A DNA stretch of 64,000 nt from Sporothrix humicola. Taxonomy: Eukaryota; Ascomycota; Sordariomycetes; Ophiostomatales; Ophiostomataceae. Under the pieces are notes generated by a model, which had not been told where the DNA came from, made no database searches, and saw only the letters and a program-made list of their open reading frames with translations. The translations under genes were made by a program, and so were the position numbers. Shown in pieces: positions 21,226-31,315 of this stretch. The first letter of the stretch is position 1. Each line of letters opens with the position of its first letter. The stretch spans positions 62,001 through 126,000 of the forward strand of contig WNYE01000101.1 of assembly GCA_021396245.1 (NCBI GenBank). The letters run 5' to 3'.

Positions 21226-21588
21226 TGGTGAAGTGATGGGGGATGTTGTTGAGGATGGCGTTGGGAGAGAAATGAAGGAAAGCATGTACGAAAGACAGAA
21301 TGTAATTCAGGGGTATCAATAGGGAGAATACTATTTGGGAAGGAGCGAGGAAGGAACCGGGAAAGAGCATTGGAGCTCATGCAAGACGTTCAGGAAAGAA
21401 CGACCTCTACACATCACGTGCACATATTACGATACTTCATTTACTTTACGATAGAATGACAGAGACGACACGCTTTATTCATAACCACGGTCTGTCCTCA
21501 GATGCTATAATACAATCTACCAACACCCATGCAGAAACAGAACGCAAGAAAACGAGAACAAGAAAAGAAAATCCAGACCACTTGCAGT
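21226..21588. other. Convergent intergenic region
   Basis: 363 bp between the ends of the membrane-protein gene (plus) and rpt6 (minus). Moderately AT-rich; nothing recognised beyond presumed 3' ends. Confidence 0.6.
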
Positions 21589-22758
21589 CTACTTCCACAA
21601 CTTGCCCAGCGACACCTCCTTGTCGTCGTGCTTGTTCAGAATCTTGGCCGTTGCCAGCTCAAAGTCCTCCTGTGTCACGTGCACCCGCCGCTCGCGCAGG
21701 GCGTACATGCCGGCCTCTGTGCACACGCCCTTGAGCTCGGCGCCCGAGCAGCCGTTCATCTTCTCGGCAATCTTGGTCAGGTTGATGCCGCGCGTCAGGT
21801 TCATCTTGCGGCTGTGGATGCGCAGAATGTCGGCGCGCGCCTCGACGCTCGGTGGCGGGAACTCGATCTTGCGGTCGATGCGGCCGGGCCGCAGCAGGGC
21901 AGGGTCCAGAATGTCGAGACGGTTGGTGGCCATGATGACCTTGATGTTCTTTGTGGGCTCGAAACCGTCGAGCTGGTTCAGCAGTTCCAGCATCGTGCGC
22001 TGCACTTCCGAGTCGCCGCCGCTGCTGCCCTCGACACGCGACGAGCCGATCGAATCAATCTCGTCCATGAAGATGATCGACGGTGCGTGCTCGCGCGCCA
22101 TCACAAACAGCTCGCGCACCATCCGCGAGCCCTCGCCAATGTACTTCTGGACCAGCTCCGAGCCCGACACGCGGATGAACTTGCAGTCCGTGTGGTGCGC
22201 GACGGCTCGTGCCAGCAGCGTCTTTCCTGTGCCGGGCGGGCCGTACAGCAGCACGCCCTTGGGCTGTGCAATGCCCAGGCTCTCAAACAGCTCCGGGTGC
22301 TTGAGGCCCAGCTCGATCACCTCCTTGATCTCCTTGATCTGCTGGTCCAGACCGCCAATCATGTCGTACGTGCTGTCCGGCACCTTTTCGACCATCATCA
22401 GCGAGACGAGCGGGTCGACCGAGGACGGCAGCATCTTTTCGAGCTTGTACGAGTCACTGAGTAAAGTGACCCGCTTGCCCACCGTCAGCTTGGCAATGTC
22501 GACGCTGTCGGCGACGTCGACGACGTACTTGCCCTCCGGATGCACCTTGACGAGCACCTTTTTCGTGCTCATCACCTTGACGACCTCGCCGACGTACGAC
22601 CCGGGCTGCTGCAGCAGGCCCAGCTCTTCGCGCAGCAGCCGCACGCGCGAGTTGTAGTCGTTGCGCTGCGCCTCGAGCCGCCGCAGCACGGCCTGGCCTT
22701 TGAGGATCTCGAGCTTCATCGCCTCGATCTTGTTCTGGTAGTAGTTGTCGAGCGACAT
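21589..22758 (-). CDS. rpt6: 26S proteasome regulatory subunit 8, AAA ATPase Rpt6
   Basis: A single exon of 389 residues, the usual Rpt6 length. In order: an N-terminal coiled coil (MSLDNYYQNKIEAMKLEIL and following, to about residue 50), the OB domain (G-S-Y-V-G-E-V-V...D-V-A-D-S-V-D), Walker A G-P-P-G-T-G-K-T at 173-180, Walker B D-E-I-D at 232-235, the SRH arginine region (A-L-L-R-P-G-R-I-D-R) and the C-terminal L-W-K. It is one of six ATPases of the 19S base that unfold and translocate ubiquitinated substrates into the 20S core. The ATG at 22758 directly precedes the conserved N-terminus. No intron is visible, although many fungal Rpt genes have them. Confidence 0.97.
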   Translation of the reverse strand: MSLDNYYQNKIEAMKLEILKGQAVLRRLEAQRNDYNSRVRLLREELGLLQQPGSYVGEVVKVMSTKKVLVKVHPEGKYVVDVADSVDIAKLTVGKRVTLLSDSYKLEKMLPSSVDPLVSLMMVEKVPDSTYDMIGGLDQQIKEIKEVIELGLKHPELFESLGIAQPKGVLLYGPPGTGKTLLARAVAHHTDCKFIRVSGSELVQKYIGEGSRMVRELFVMAREHAPSIIFMDEIDSIGSSRVEGSSGGDSEVQRTMLELLNQLDGFEPTKNIKVIMATNRLDILDPALLRPGRIDRKIEFPPPSVEARADILRIHSRKMNLTRGINLTKIAEKMNGCSGAELKGVCTEAGMYALRERRVHVTQEDFELATAKILNKHDDKEVSLGKLWK

Positions 22759-23550
22759 GTTGAAGGCGGGGTGGTCGTGAGACCGGTGGGAGGAAGGGGG
22801 TCGACAAGAGGAAATCCGTTTGATGGGTTTGTGTTCGTCGTGTGTGTCGATGTGTCGAGTCGTTGGTGGGATATGTGTGTCAATTGGTGATGTGATGTGG
22901 TTGTGATTAGACGTCGATTGGATTGAATGAATGCTGTGGATAGTGATGGAAGGTGCAGTGCAGTCCAGTTGCAGGCAGTTGCTTGAATTGGTTGACTGAG
23001 CAGCGCCACCCAAAAGCCGTCCTAGGCACGGGCAGAGACAACGCGTCCATGTCCAGCAAGTCTGGTCACGTGGAATTGTGGGGAGCTATCAACTGCCACA
23101 TCGTGGACGGTGGATCCACTTATTTCTCAGTCACTCTCAAATGTTTCGCACAGGGGAACAAAACAACAGAACGATACAAAAGAACAGAACAAATACGCCT
23201 TTGTCGACATCAATCCAATTTGCATTGTGATTCTGTACTGCCAAAAAGATATTAACGGCGCAAATAGAGCAGACCGCATTATGATATTGTACATACATGT
23301 ATGCAAAACAAAGGTAAAAAGCGCCCAAAATCCAGCAACCCAACAACACCAATAATCAAAAAGGACAAGGAAAGACTAGAAACAGCATAAAGATACAGAG
23401 AAGGGTACTCGCGGTAAATCAACACAGCCAAACCCAAATAAATCAGCACAACACAGGGCGAGACAAGACAGGGCAAGACAAAACAAATGGCCAAGAAAAG
23501 TAGCAAAAGAGCCAAAGAGAACTCGTAGAGTCAAAACAGAATGATCAGTG
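22759..23550. other. Intergenic: rpt6 promoter, bromodomain-gene 3' side
   Basis: No gene seen. A GGTGGCG on the minus strand at about 23004-23010 resembles the yeast proteasome element GGTGGCAAA but is incomplete. 23100-23500 is AT-richer and presumably holds the bromodomain transcript 3' end. Confidence 0.55.
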
Positions 23551-26472
23551 TTACTGACCCCTTGTAATCCGCCGGCGCTTGATCGTGCCGGATCCCTCGT
23601 CGGCATCGGCGGCAGCTTCATCTTCCTTGTCGTTCTTCTTTTCATTGTCGTCGTTGTCGTTGTCGTCCTTTTCTTTGTCGCCCTCGACAGGATCGGCCAC
23701 CTCACTGTCGTCCAGCGGCAAATCCAGGCCCTTGGCGCCCTGTGGCGGCGCCGGCATGCCGACCTGCCGCTCGGCCGAGCGCATCTCGCTAAGCAGCTTC
23801 TCGACCTCGACGTACATGTCGCGCGTATCGTTGACGACGCCGTCCTCGTCGACCTTGTAGCGCGCGTCGAGCAAGTTGCTAGAGTTGGCCAGGTCGTCCT
23901 CGTCGTCGTCGGCCGTCTCCGAGACCAAGAAGGCGGGGCCCGGTCCGCGGTGCGAGTCCGGGTTGTACATGACTGCGTTGGCAAACATGTGGACGAGCTC
24001 GGACTCGAGCTGGCTGCTGTTGATGATGCCGCGCGGCGGGACCAGGTCGGCATTGATCGGCAGCCAGACGCTGCTGTTCGTGGTGGGCGTGCTGCCTTCG
24101 GCCTCGAGGGCCGCCAGGGCGGCCGCCGCCGCCTTGTTTCCCTGGGTAATGGCCATGCGGATCGACTTGAGGTCGACAGGATGCCTTACAATTGTAGAAT
24201 ATCCGGGGGCGTCGCGGTCGCGGATCTTGTGGGCAAACATGTTGGCGTGGCGGTGGCTGCTGATCTGGTCGAGGGCGGACGCGCTGATCTTGGGGAAGCC
24301 GCGCATCCACAGGACGTGCGTCGGCGGCGTCGGCGTGCCCACGAGGCGGCGGCGCGCCAGCACCGACGGGTCGGGTTTGCTGGTGGTGGACAAAAGGTAG
24401 GCATCCTCCTCCTCCTCGTCGCCGCCCCGTTTCCTCTTGAGGGCTGCTCTCGTGTCAACATCTTCAGCCTCCGCCTCTTCGACATCGTCGAACGCCTTGG
24501 GTGTCGTAGCCTCCGCCTTTATCGGGTGGCTGTCGTCATCCTGCGACCGCGAGTGTCTTGATGGACGCGCGCTCTGGCGCACAGGCCGTGCATTTTGGGG
24601 TTGCGACTGAGGCTTGCGCAGATTTCGCGACTGTCGCACTGCAGAAGCAGACGGCGACACGGGCGAGGTCTCGTCGTCGTCGACATTGTCGTCGTCGTCG
24701 GCCATGTCCAAATCGGCTGAGTCGGCACGCCGTGAGGAGCGCGAGGCAGCGCTGGGCTGAACCGGACTAAGGGGCTCGTAGGCTGGGCTCGCCATGTCGC
24801 CGACGTCGGGGCCGGGCGTCGACGGTGTGGGCTCACTAGGCTTCCACCGCGTGCCGCTGCCCCGGGGGAGGAACATGGGGCCAATTCCGCCGGCGACGCC
24901 ATGGACCGGCGTGTGAGGGAACGCCGGCCGTGGTGACTGAACGGGTGTAGGCGTCCTCGACGGTGGGCCACCGCGCACATGTTCTGGCAACGGCGGGCGT
25001 GGCACCACACCAGCACCTGCTGCGCCCTGGGGGCCGGGGGTCATGGGCGGGCCTCCCGGTGCTCCTGTCGCTACTGGCGGGCGTTGGAACGGAGGATTTG
25101 GCGCGATCGGCGTGTGTTTTTGTGTCGCAGGAACCAGTGGCCGTGGTGTGCCGACTGGAGCGCCAGCAGCTTGTGGCTGGGTCTGGGCCGTCGCGGCTGG
25201 CTGGGTTTGAGAGGCGGCGGAGTGTGTCGTCGAGGGAGAGTTGGGGATTGGCGTCTGTGTGCCAGGAGTGTGGATGGGAGGCGTCGCTCTAGCAGGGACA
25301 GTTGCGGGGCCCTTTGGCGGTAATTGAGCAGCATTGGCGGATGGTGGGAGGCCAGCTTGCTGTTGTGTAGGTGGAGGAGCGTGGGCTGGAGGTTGGGCGG
25401 GAGAGATGGAGCGGGATGCCGGTTGGGAGGATGCGGCAGAGTGCCCGGCGAGCTGCCCCGCAGACAGAGGTTGGGTTGGTTGTATCGCGACCGCAGATGG
25501 TGCTCGTGAGGGAGGTTGTGAAGAGGCGGAAGCGGAAGCGGGTGCGAGAGGAGCGAGTTGTGGTGTTGTACGCGCCTGCTGTTGTTGCTGTTGCTGTTGA
25601 TGTTGCTGTTGTTGCTGCAACGCTGTGTTGGGCGTGATGCGCGATGGTGTCGAGGAGGTTGCTGCCTCTGCTCCAGTCGGGGGCCGAGATGTTGCGGGAA
25701 GCAGAGGCACGTTGGCCGGTCCGCGCGGAACGTGGTGTTCAGGCGTATTCCGTGCCGAAGGCGGTTGTGCGGATGCAGATGTCGACCGAGACGACGGCGC
25801 AGATTGCTGTGCCGCCTGTGTCGGCTGTGTCGGCGCTGCATTCTTGCCTAGTGTTGGCGACGCCTTCTGGCTCTGGTTCTGGTTCTGGCTCTGGGCAGCC
25901 GCTGCTGCGGCCGCTTTCGCCTCGGCAGCCCGTGCATGCGCTCCGCGTCCGCCGCCGCCTGCTGCCTGCTGCTCGAGAAGCTTGATTTCGGCCTGGACTT
26001 TTTCGATGCGCCGCTCGTCTTCGCGGATGGCGTAGACGATCTGGTCGCGGTAGCGGACGTAGAGGCGCTCGACGAGGAGGGGGAGGCGTTCGGCGGCGGC
26101 GTCAGCCTCTTTCGTCGTCGTCGTCGTCGTCGTCTTCGTGTCCGTCTTCCCTGCCTCCTTCTTTATGTCAGCCGCCGCTGACGCGGCAGCGGGCGCCTCA
26201 TCGCCAAACTCCTTTAGCAAGTACTGGAACAGCCGCTGCAGCGACTCGGCATTCAGCCGCGCAACATCGAAGCGCTCGTCGCTCCGCACAAAGGGATTCG
26301 ACTGGAGGACGGCAGCGGTCCGAACAAAAGCATCGGGCTCGACGCCGTTCTTGAGGACGGACTGGAAGAGCAGTAGCGACTCGAGGGGCGTGAACGCGGA
26401 CGGCAGCGCGGATGGCGACGAGGATGGCGGTGGTAACGACGACGACGCCGACTGCATATTCGTCGTCGTCAT
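23551..26472 (-). CDS. Large disordered protein with C-terminal bromodomain (Bdc1/BRD8-like, putative NuA4 subunit)
   Basis: A single coding exon of 973 residues from the ATG at 26472, the first ATG after a probable leader-intron acceptor. Residues 25-110 form a conserved-looking helical start (TPLESLLLFQSVLKNGV...LQRLFQYLLKEFG), followed by a coiled coil (YRDQIVYAIREDERRIEKVQ). A long Pro/Ala/Gln/Ser-rich region with polyQ near residue 300 follows, then acidic patches. The bromodomain, about residues 727-894, reads ISSHRHANMFAHKIRDRDAP..., then HPVDLKSIRMAI..., with the acetyl-lysine Asn in MYNPDSHRG. An acidic Lys/Asp/Glu tail ends in KRRRITRGQ. The architecture matches S. pombe Bdc1 and animal BRD8, bromodomain subunits of NuA4/TIP60 acetyltransferase; assignment to that complex is inferred. 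An insert of about 40 residues inside the bromodomain (Ala/Thr-rich) is unusual. Confidence 0.85.
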   Translation of the reverse strand: MTTTNMQSASSSLPPPSSSPSALPSAFTPLESLLLFQSVLKNGVEPDAFVRTAAVLQSNPFVRSDERFDVARLNAESLQRLFQYLLKEFGDEAPAAASAAADIKKEAGKTDTKTTTTTTTKEADAAAERLPLLVERLYVRYRDQIVYAIREDERRIEKVQAEIKLLEQQAAGGGGRGAHARAAEAKAAAAAAAQSQNQNQSQKASPTLGKNAAPTQPTQAAQQSAPSSRSTSASAQPPSARNTPEHHVPRGPANVPLLPATSRPPTGAEAATSSTPSRITPNTALQQQQQHQQQQQQQQARTTPQLAPLAPASASASSQPPSRAPSAVAIQPTQPLSAGQLAGHSAASSQPASRSISPAQPPAHAPPPTQQQAGLPPSANAAQLPPKGPATVPARATPPIHTPGTQTPIPNSPSTTHSAASQTQPAATAQTQPQAAGAPVGTPRPLVPATQKHTPIAPNPPFQRPPVATGAPGGPPMTPGPQGAAGAGVVPRPPLPEHVRGGPPSRTPTPVQSPRPAFPHTPVHGVAGGIGPMFLPRGSGTRWKPSEPTPSTPGPDVGDMASPAYEPLSPVQPSAASRSSRRADSADLDMADDDDNVDDDETSPVSPSASAVRQSRNLRKPQSQPQNARPVRQSARPSRHSRSQDDDSHPIKAEATTPKAFDDVEEAEAEDVDTRAALKRKRGGDEEEEDAYLLSTTSKPDPSVLARRRLVGTPTPPTHVLWMRGFPKISASALDQISSHRHANMFAHKIRDRDAPGYSTIVRHPVDLKSIRMAITQGNKAAAAALAALEAEGSTPTTNSSVWLPINADLVPPRGIINSSQLESELVHMFANAVMYNPDSHRGPGPAFLVSETADDDEDDLANSSNLLDARYKVDEDGVVNDTRDMYVEVEKLLSEMRSAERQVGMPAPPQGAKGLDLPLDDSEVADPVEGDKEKDDNDNDDNEKKNDKEDEAAADADEGSGTIKRRRITRGQ

Positions 26473-26562
26473 GCCCCACGGAGAAAGAGGCCCGCCGCGC
26501 CAACAAACGGGGGGCGCAGGCGCAGCTTCACGTCTCGGCAGGAGGTGTATAGGCGCCACGAT

Positions 26563-26769
26563 CTGCGAGTGTTAGTGGGGGAGTGCACAAGGGTTGGTGA
26601 TGTTGAAGAAAGTTGACGATGTTGTGCATCGACGGCGACGATGATGATGGGAATTGGGGCAGTATCAATTGGATGGATGGGTATGAATGAGGTGTGACAG
26701 ACGATCGAATTGGCAGACGTCGATTGACATCGCCAAGTCATCGCCGGGAATGTGCATCGCGTCACGTAC
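26563..26769 (-). other. Probable 5'-UTR intron of the bromodomain gene
   Basis: The minus strand has a strong donor GTACGTG from 26769, a CACTAACAC branch site at about 26578-26570 and a CGCAG acceptor ending at 26563. The next ATG in the spliced exon is the coding start at 26472. Length 207 bp. Predicted by eye only. Confidence 0.5.
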
Positions 26770-27350
26770 CGAGGATTGCCGCAAAATCGGGAATCGAAAG
26801 TCGAAAATCGAAACGCAAAAAAATCACGAGCCACGCGAATCCCGCAAAAACGCGCCCTGAACTCAACCCCCTAATTCATCAACACAGGCCGGCTCGGCGA
26901 TGGCTCTTGATGGAAATGGACGTGTCCGCCGCGTGTCTCGATGGAAATCGCCGTCGTGGTCGCCTTTTCGTCCGCTTTGCGCATACAAAACGCGTCGTCG
27001 TCGTCGGAGCTTTCTCTGTCGCTTTCGCTTTTCGCTGTTGTGCTGTGCTGGCCGTTTCGTTTGGTTTGGTGCATTCGTTGGTTTGATTCGTTGAATCGCT
27101 GCGCCAGCCAGGCCTTGCAGAAAGAATTTTCCCAGCCAAAGCAACGAGGCAAAAGGCAAGAAGGCAGAAAGCCGAGAAGGACGGTCACATGACTGCGATG
27201 AGGCTTGAGCGCCCCGCTTACTACATATCGCCCAATGTCTCAACTCTCTCAGCAACAGTTTACGTTTGGATAAAGAGCGGCACTCTAGACAAAGAAGATG
27301 CAAAAGTGGCCAAATTTCGAATGGAAATGCGCAAGAAGTATCTCCCAGTG

Positions 27351-27362
27351 TGACTCGAGTCA
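27351..27362. repeat. Perfect 12-bp palindrome TGACTCGAGTCA
   Basis: Reads the same on both strands and contains two TGACTC half-sites around CTCGAG. It could bind a bZIP or bHLH dimer or be chance; it lies about 0.9 kb upstream of the bromodomain start and 2 kb from the coiled-coil gene. Confidence 0.4.
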
Positions 27363-27966
27363 CGCATATGCTCTGATGCTGAAAGACGACTCCATGTGAC
27401 GATTCGGGCCATATTGAGATGCTCATGCGTCTAACCGGGTCAGAAGACCAAAATGGGGTCACGTGGCCGCCTTTCCACTTTACTCCTTACAACGAGCCTG
27501 CCCGCCTCCTTTCTTCATTTGCACAGTAATTATTCACATTTTATGCCGTAAATAACGACTCCTCCTCCTTGCTTTGTACCATGTAAGATGCATTCTTCAG
27601 CATGCCATGTCGCCATCAGTCGTCAACTGCAACAGTGCCAACCGGATTAGGCTGAGAGGGATCGACTTCTCTTTTTCTCCTCTTTTATTCAGAGCTCTTC
27701 TCCTCGTTTTATGCGCTGGCTTCGCATTGCGGCCGCAGTGTGCAGCAGGGCAGTGCAGAGGATTCTGCAGCCTTTCTGTGCTCTCCAGAGTCTAAATATA
27801 TGTAAATGAGACTCCAAAATGCGACAATGCATTCAACAAATTGCACAAGACTCAAAACTCAAGTCTCCAAACATCTCAAGATTACACGGGCACAAGCACA
27901 TGCACAAACAGGCATCAAGAAGCTCGAGAAACAAGGAGACGAAACGGAAACGACGAAACAATGAGA

Positions 27967-28008
27967 CTTTCAGCTTTCAGCTTTCAGCTTTCAGCTTTCA
28001 GCTTTCAT
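27967..28008 (+). repeat. Heptamer tandem array (CTTTCAG)5 plus one variant
   Basis: Five perfect copies of CTTTCAG, then CTTTCAT. Non-coding, in the long divergent intergenic region. Confidence 0.95.
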
Positions 28009-29395
28009 CTTTGAAAGACTCAAAGACAAACGATCGACTGGGTGAATATTCGCATGTTTGAATGTTTTGATTGCGACCAAGCAAGGACGAACCCCTGGTT
28101 TTGTAAAGATTTATGCCAGGGGCCGCCATCACCTGGAAGCCACTAAGAACAGGGTCAGTTTATGGGTTTATTATGCGCGTCAGTGGCTGGCCTGGGTGAG
28201 CCTGGTCTTGGCTCGTAAATACACAGTAGAGGCTGACCTGAGGACCCTCCTTCCCTACCAACAAAATCAACAAGACCGGAAAAGGCCCCAAAAAGGAGAT
28301 TGGATTGGGGCCAGCCTGGCGCCTTCCCGACGATCGTCTTGAATACGGGGGCAACAGCAATATCCTATTTCAAAGTCATTGATACTCTCCTCCAATTGAC
28401 AATAGGGGCAGGCGCGGAGAAAGACAAAAACATGCACAGTAAAGAAGTGCATTCACGACAATATCAACGAAACAACTCTTCCCTGACCATCTGATGTCGT
28501 CGTGTGGCCTCCCTTGTCACCGTTTACAGTTCACAGCCCGCTCCCACAAGATACCTCGTGGCGATTTCAGCCCGGGCCATTCCGCCGTTGTACTTTTCTT
28601 TTTTTTTTGTCTCCATCATTCTTGTTTTCTTTTTCTGTTTTTCGTCCTTTTGTTTTTCTTTGCTTTCGCCTCCTGGTCTCCCAGCACCTCTCCACGACGA
28701 TCATCGGGCTGAAATTTGAATATCTCGCCTGTTCGCTGTATTTTATTGGGGACGACTGTCAGAGTGAAAAGTAAAAGCATGGAGCCGCTGGCTTCGCACT
28801 TCTGGGAAAGAGCAAAGGGTCGTTAATTCGTCGTTAATTACACCAGTAGCGTCCCCATTTCCCATTGTGTTAGCGGCGGGTGCAAATCAAAGCAACGACC
28901 TAAGCTGGCCGCAAAAGTGGGGAACCCCTTGCCTTGTCAATACCAGCGCCAGGAAAGCAAGCACTGCCGTGCACACCTTCCAGCGACCCTTCAGTTAGTC
29001 AGTGTCAGTTGCTCCTGCCCTGAGTGCAGGCGCGTGTCACTCCTTTCACCCCTCCCCCATATTATTTACATGCACACTTCCGTTGGTAGCTCTTTCCTTG
29101 GCCTGTCATTTGGTCCCTTTTTGCTCTCCTTTCCCCGAAACTCCCTTTCCCTTTCTCGCTTCTCGTTCTCAGCCTTTCCTTCCTTCTTTCGCTCTTTTGC
29201 TCTTTCTTTCTTTCTTCCTCCTCCCTTTTCTCCTTTTCCGTTCCTCTCTTTCCTTCTTCCTCTTCCCTCGATCATACATCCTCACGACATTCACATCAAC
29301 TCTTTTCAGCAACCGTTTATTACAGCGACAACACCGCCGCCCTTTTGCGACATCCCCTGACGAAAAACTCAAGAAACAGCCCCTTATCAGTATCT

Positions 29396-30272
29396 ATGCC
29401 CACCATGTCCGACGAAGAACTCGACCGTGACTGGAAGCCCAACGGCCGTCGGCCCCAGTCGTGAGTGCGATCTCTATGGATTTGGACTTTATTTTGTGAA
29501 TGTCGCCCAGCTAACCTCCCAGAACCATTGCGCGGTCTTTCTCGCTCGAGCTGATGGACATCTTCCGTATCGAGAACAGCGTTGCAGACCTGGACGAGCA
29601 GGTTGACAAGCGGTGAGAATGGACCCCCGAACCCCCTCCTTTCTTTTCCCCTCTGCGACATCGCCAAAACTGCAGCCAGGGATCAAAGAATTTAAATTCG
29701 CGTTACGCTTATGGCGAAAATGAGATCTGAATCTGGCTTGCAAATATGCGTTTCGCGCATTTACATTTCTAACATCATATCTCCCACCCCCCAGGAAGCA
29801 GCAGGTCACCAGCCAGACCACCGAGCTGGAGGCCCTCGAAGCCCGCATTCGCGAAATGGAGGCGATGCTCAACAAGAACAAGAACCCGGCCGCCGGCCCG
29901 ACCAGCCCCCGCAACCGCCCCTCAATCAACAGCGTTTTTGCGGACGCCAACACCAACAATGCAGGTGGCCCATCAAACGCCGACCAGTCCCAGAGCTCCA
30001 CACCACGGCCATTGGAGCACCGTCAACGGCCGCAGGAAGAGACAACCGCAAACGCAAACGCACAGAAGTACGGCAGCAGCCGGCCAGGTACGGCACGCGC
30101 CAGCCAGCAGGCTGTGCCGGGCGCCTTGCCGCCGACCCCCGTTGGCAGTGAGGGTGAGCTTTCTTTTGTCAATTGGGGAGGGGACGGGCGAGGGGCGCCC
30201 AGAGTCAGTCTTGCAGCAGAGATGAACGACGGCTAACGCATGCATACAGACGGTGATGGCGACCGCTACTAG
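29396..30272 (+). CDS. Small coiled-coil protein, four exons
   Basis: Reconstructed from exons 29396-29460, 29523-29612, 29795-30153 and 30250-30272; 178 residues. All three introns start with GTGAG and end in CAG, two preceded by CTAAC (29511, 29769), and every junction keeps the frame. The protein starts MPTMSDEELDRDWKPNGRRP, continues with an acidic/hydrophobic helix (FSLELMDIFRIENSVADLDEQVDK) and a second helix (TTELEALEARIREMEAMLNK) with heptad spacing, then a Pro/Asn/Ser/Gln-rich tail ending in G-S-E-D-G-D-G-D-R-Y. A second in-frame ATG at 29405 has a much better context (CACCATG) and may be the real start. I do not recognise the family; a coiled-coil adaptor is the most that can be said. 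A strong pyrimidine tract lies just upstream. Confidence 0.75.
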
Positions 30273-31315
30273 ATTGTAGGTCAAGGCCTCAGCATCAACA
30301 TCCACGCGCCATATCTCGACACATTCGGCCAGTCACGAGGAGCACAAGTTGACCAGAATCTCTTGGATATCTAGGATCCAGGTCCCCAGGATAACGAACC
30401 AACTACTGTCTGGACGTCAATATCTCATTCTGCACCTCGGCGACAACAATTTCCACGAACGCCCGCCCGCTGTGCCCGCCTTGCGTGTCTTCTTCCTTCA
30501 TTTCAGCGTTTTTATTTGTTTATATCTATCTCTTTAATCTTTGCATCGGGGATGTCTTCTTTCTTCTCTTTTTTCTCGGTTTCTCTATTCCCTCTATTCC
30601 CTTTTGTCTTACATCTTACATCCCATCACAATACCACTGCCCTTTTGTCACGACCTCCTATTCCCCTCTTTTGCACTCTGGTCACTTGTTTTGGCCACTT
30701 GGTCTGTTTCTGCGTGCATCTTTTGAGCCATATCCATAGCCATATCCCATATCTCATATCCAAGCCAAAGCATACAGATATACGATATACTTCGTACGGA
30801 GTACCGAATCTTGTATCATCCACGCATAGCCTTGTTACAATTAAACCATTTTATCTCCCTATCTCTCTTTTTTTTTTTTCCTTTATGAACCTCCTTTGGA
30901 AATATATGTTGCATTCATTCGTAAGAGATCCCTGTAAGCGAGTCGGCAGAAAAGAAAAGAGTCTGTGCGGAAGGCTGCAACAAAACCGTAAACCAACATA
31001 CTTTGTGTGCATTCTTCCTCATTCCAACACACGGCACGGTACGGCCCGGATAAAAATTCCAACAGCAATCAAACGACAGACCACATGCCAGAAGAGCGAA
31101 GAAAAGGAAGTATTCACAATGTGCTCTTAAGACTTTTGGCTTCACTAAATATGAGTATCAACTTAAGAATATTAAGAAATGCCCATGAGATGAACATCCA
31201 CATGTTGTGAAAACAGAAATGGCAAAAGCAAAACAAAGCGACTCGGTCGCGATAGCCTCTCCTTACTCTCCCCATACCATTCAATATAACTACTCTCCTC
31301 ACAACTAACCCCCCC
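30273..31315. other. Convergent intergenic region
   Basis: 1.0 kb between the 3' ends of the coiled-coil gene and the aspartic protease gene. It includes a pyrimidine-rich plus-strand tract (30480-30720) open in all three plus frames (30541-30726), and an overlapping pair of TACGNNGTA motifs at 30788-30803. No gene supported. Confidence 0.55.
30788..30803. repeat. Overlapping TACTTCGTA / TACGGAGTA pair
   Basis: Two members of a 9-mer family (TACGNNGTA on either strand) that recurs in intergenic DNA of this window; here TACTTCGTA (30788-30796) overlaps TACGGAGTA (30795-30803). Function unknown. Confidence 0.6.

Larger units (their letters stand above)
26770..29395. promoter_or_regulatory. Divergent intergenic region, bromodomain gene / coiled-coil gene
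   Basis: 2.6 kb with no supported gene. It contains the bromodomain promoter on its left side, a perfect 12-bp palindrome at 27351-27362, a heptamer array at 27967-28008 and pyrimidine-rich plus-strand tracts at 28580-28690 and 29050-29290, the latter adjoining the coiled-coil gene. A 199-codon minus frame at 26863-27462 is judged to be chance. Confidence 0.55.

Noticed and set aside
23002..23012. GGTGGCG upstream of rpt6 as a yeast-type proteasome control element
   Set aside because: Only part of GGTGGCAAA matches, and conservation of that control in filamentous ascomycetes is not established from the sequence.
27967..28008. Heptamer array considered as CRISPR-like
   Set aside because: Direct head-to-tail 7-mers without spacers, in a eukaryotic genome.
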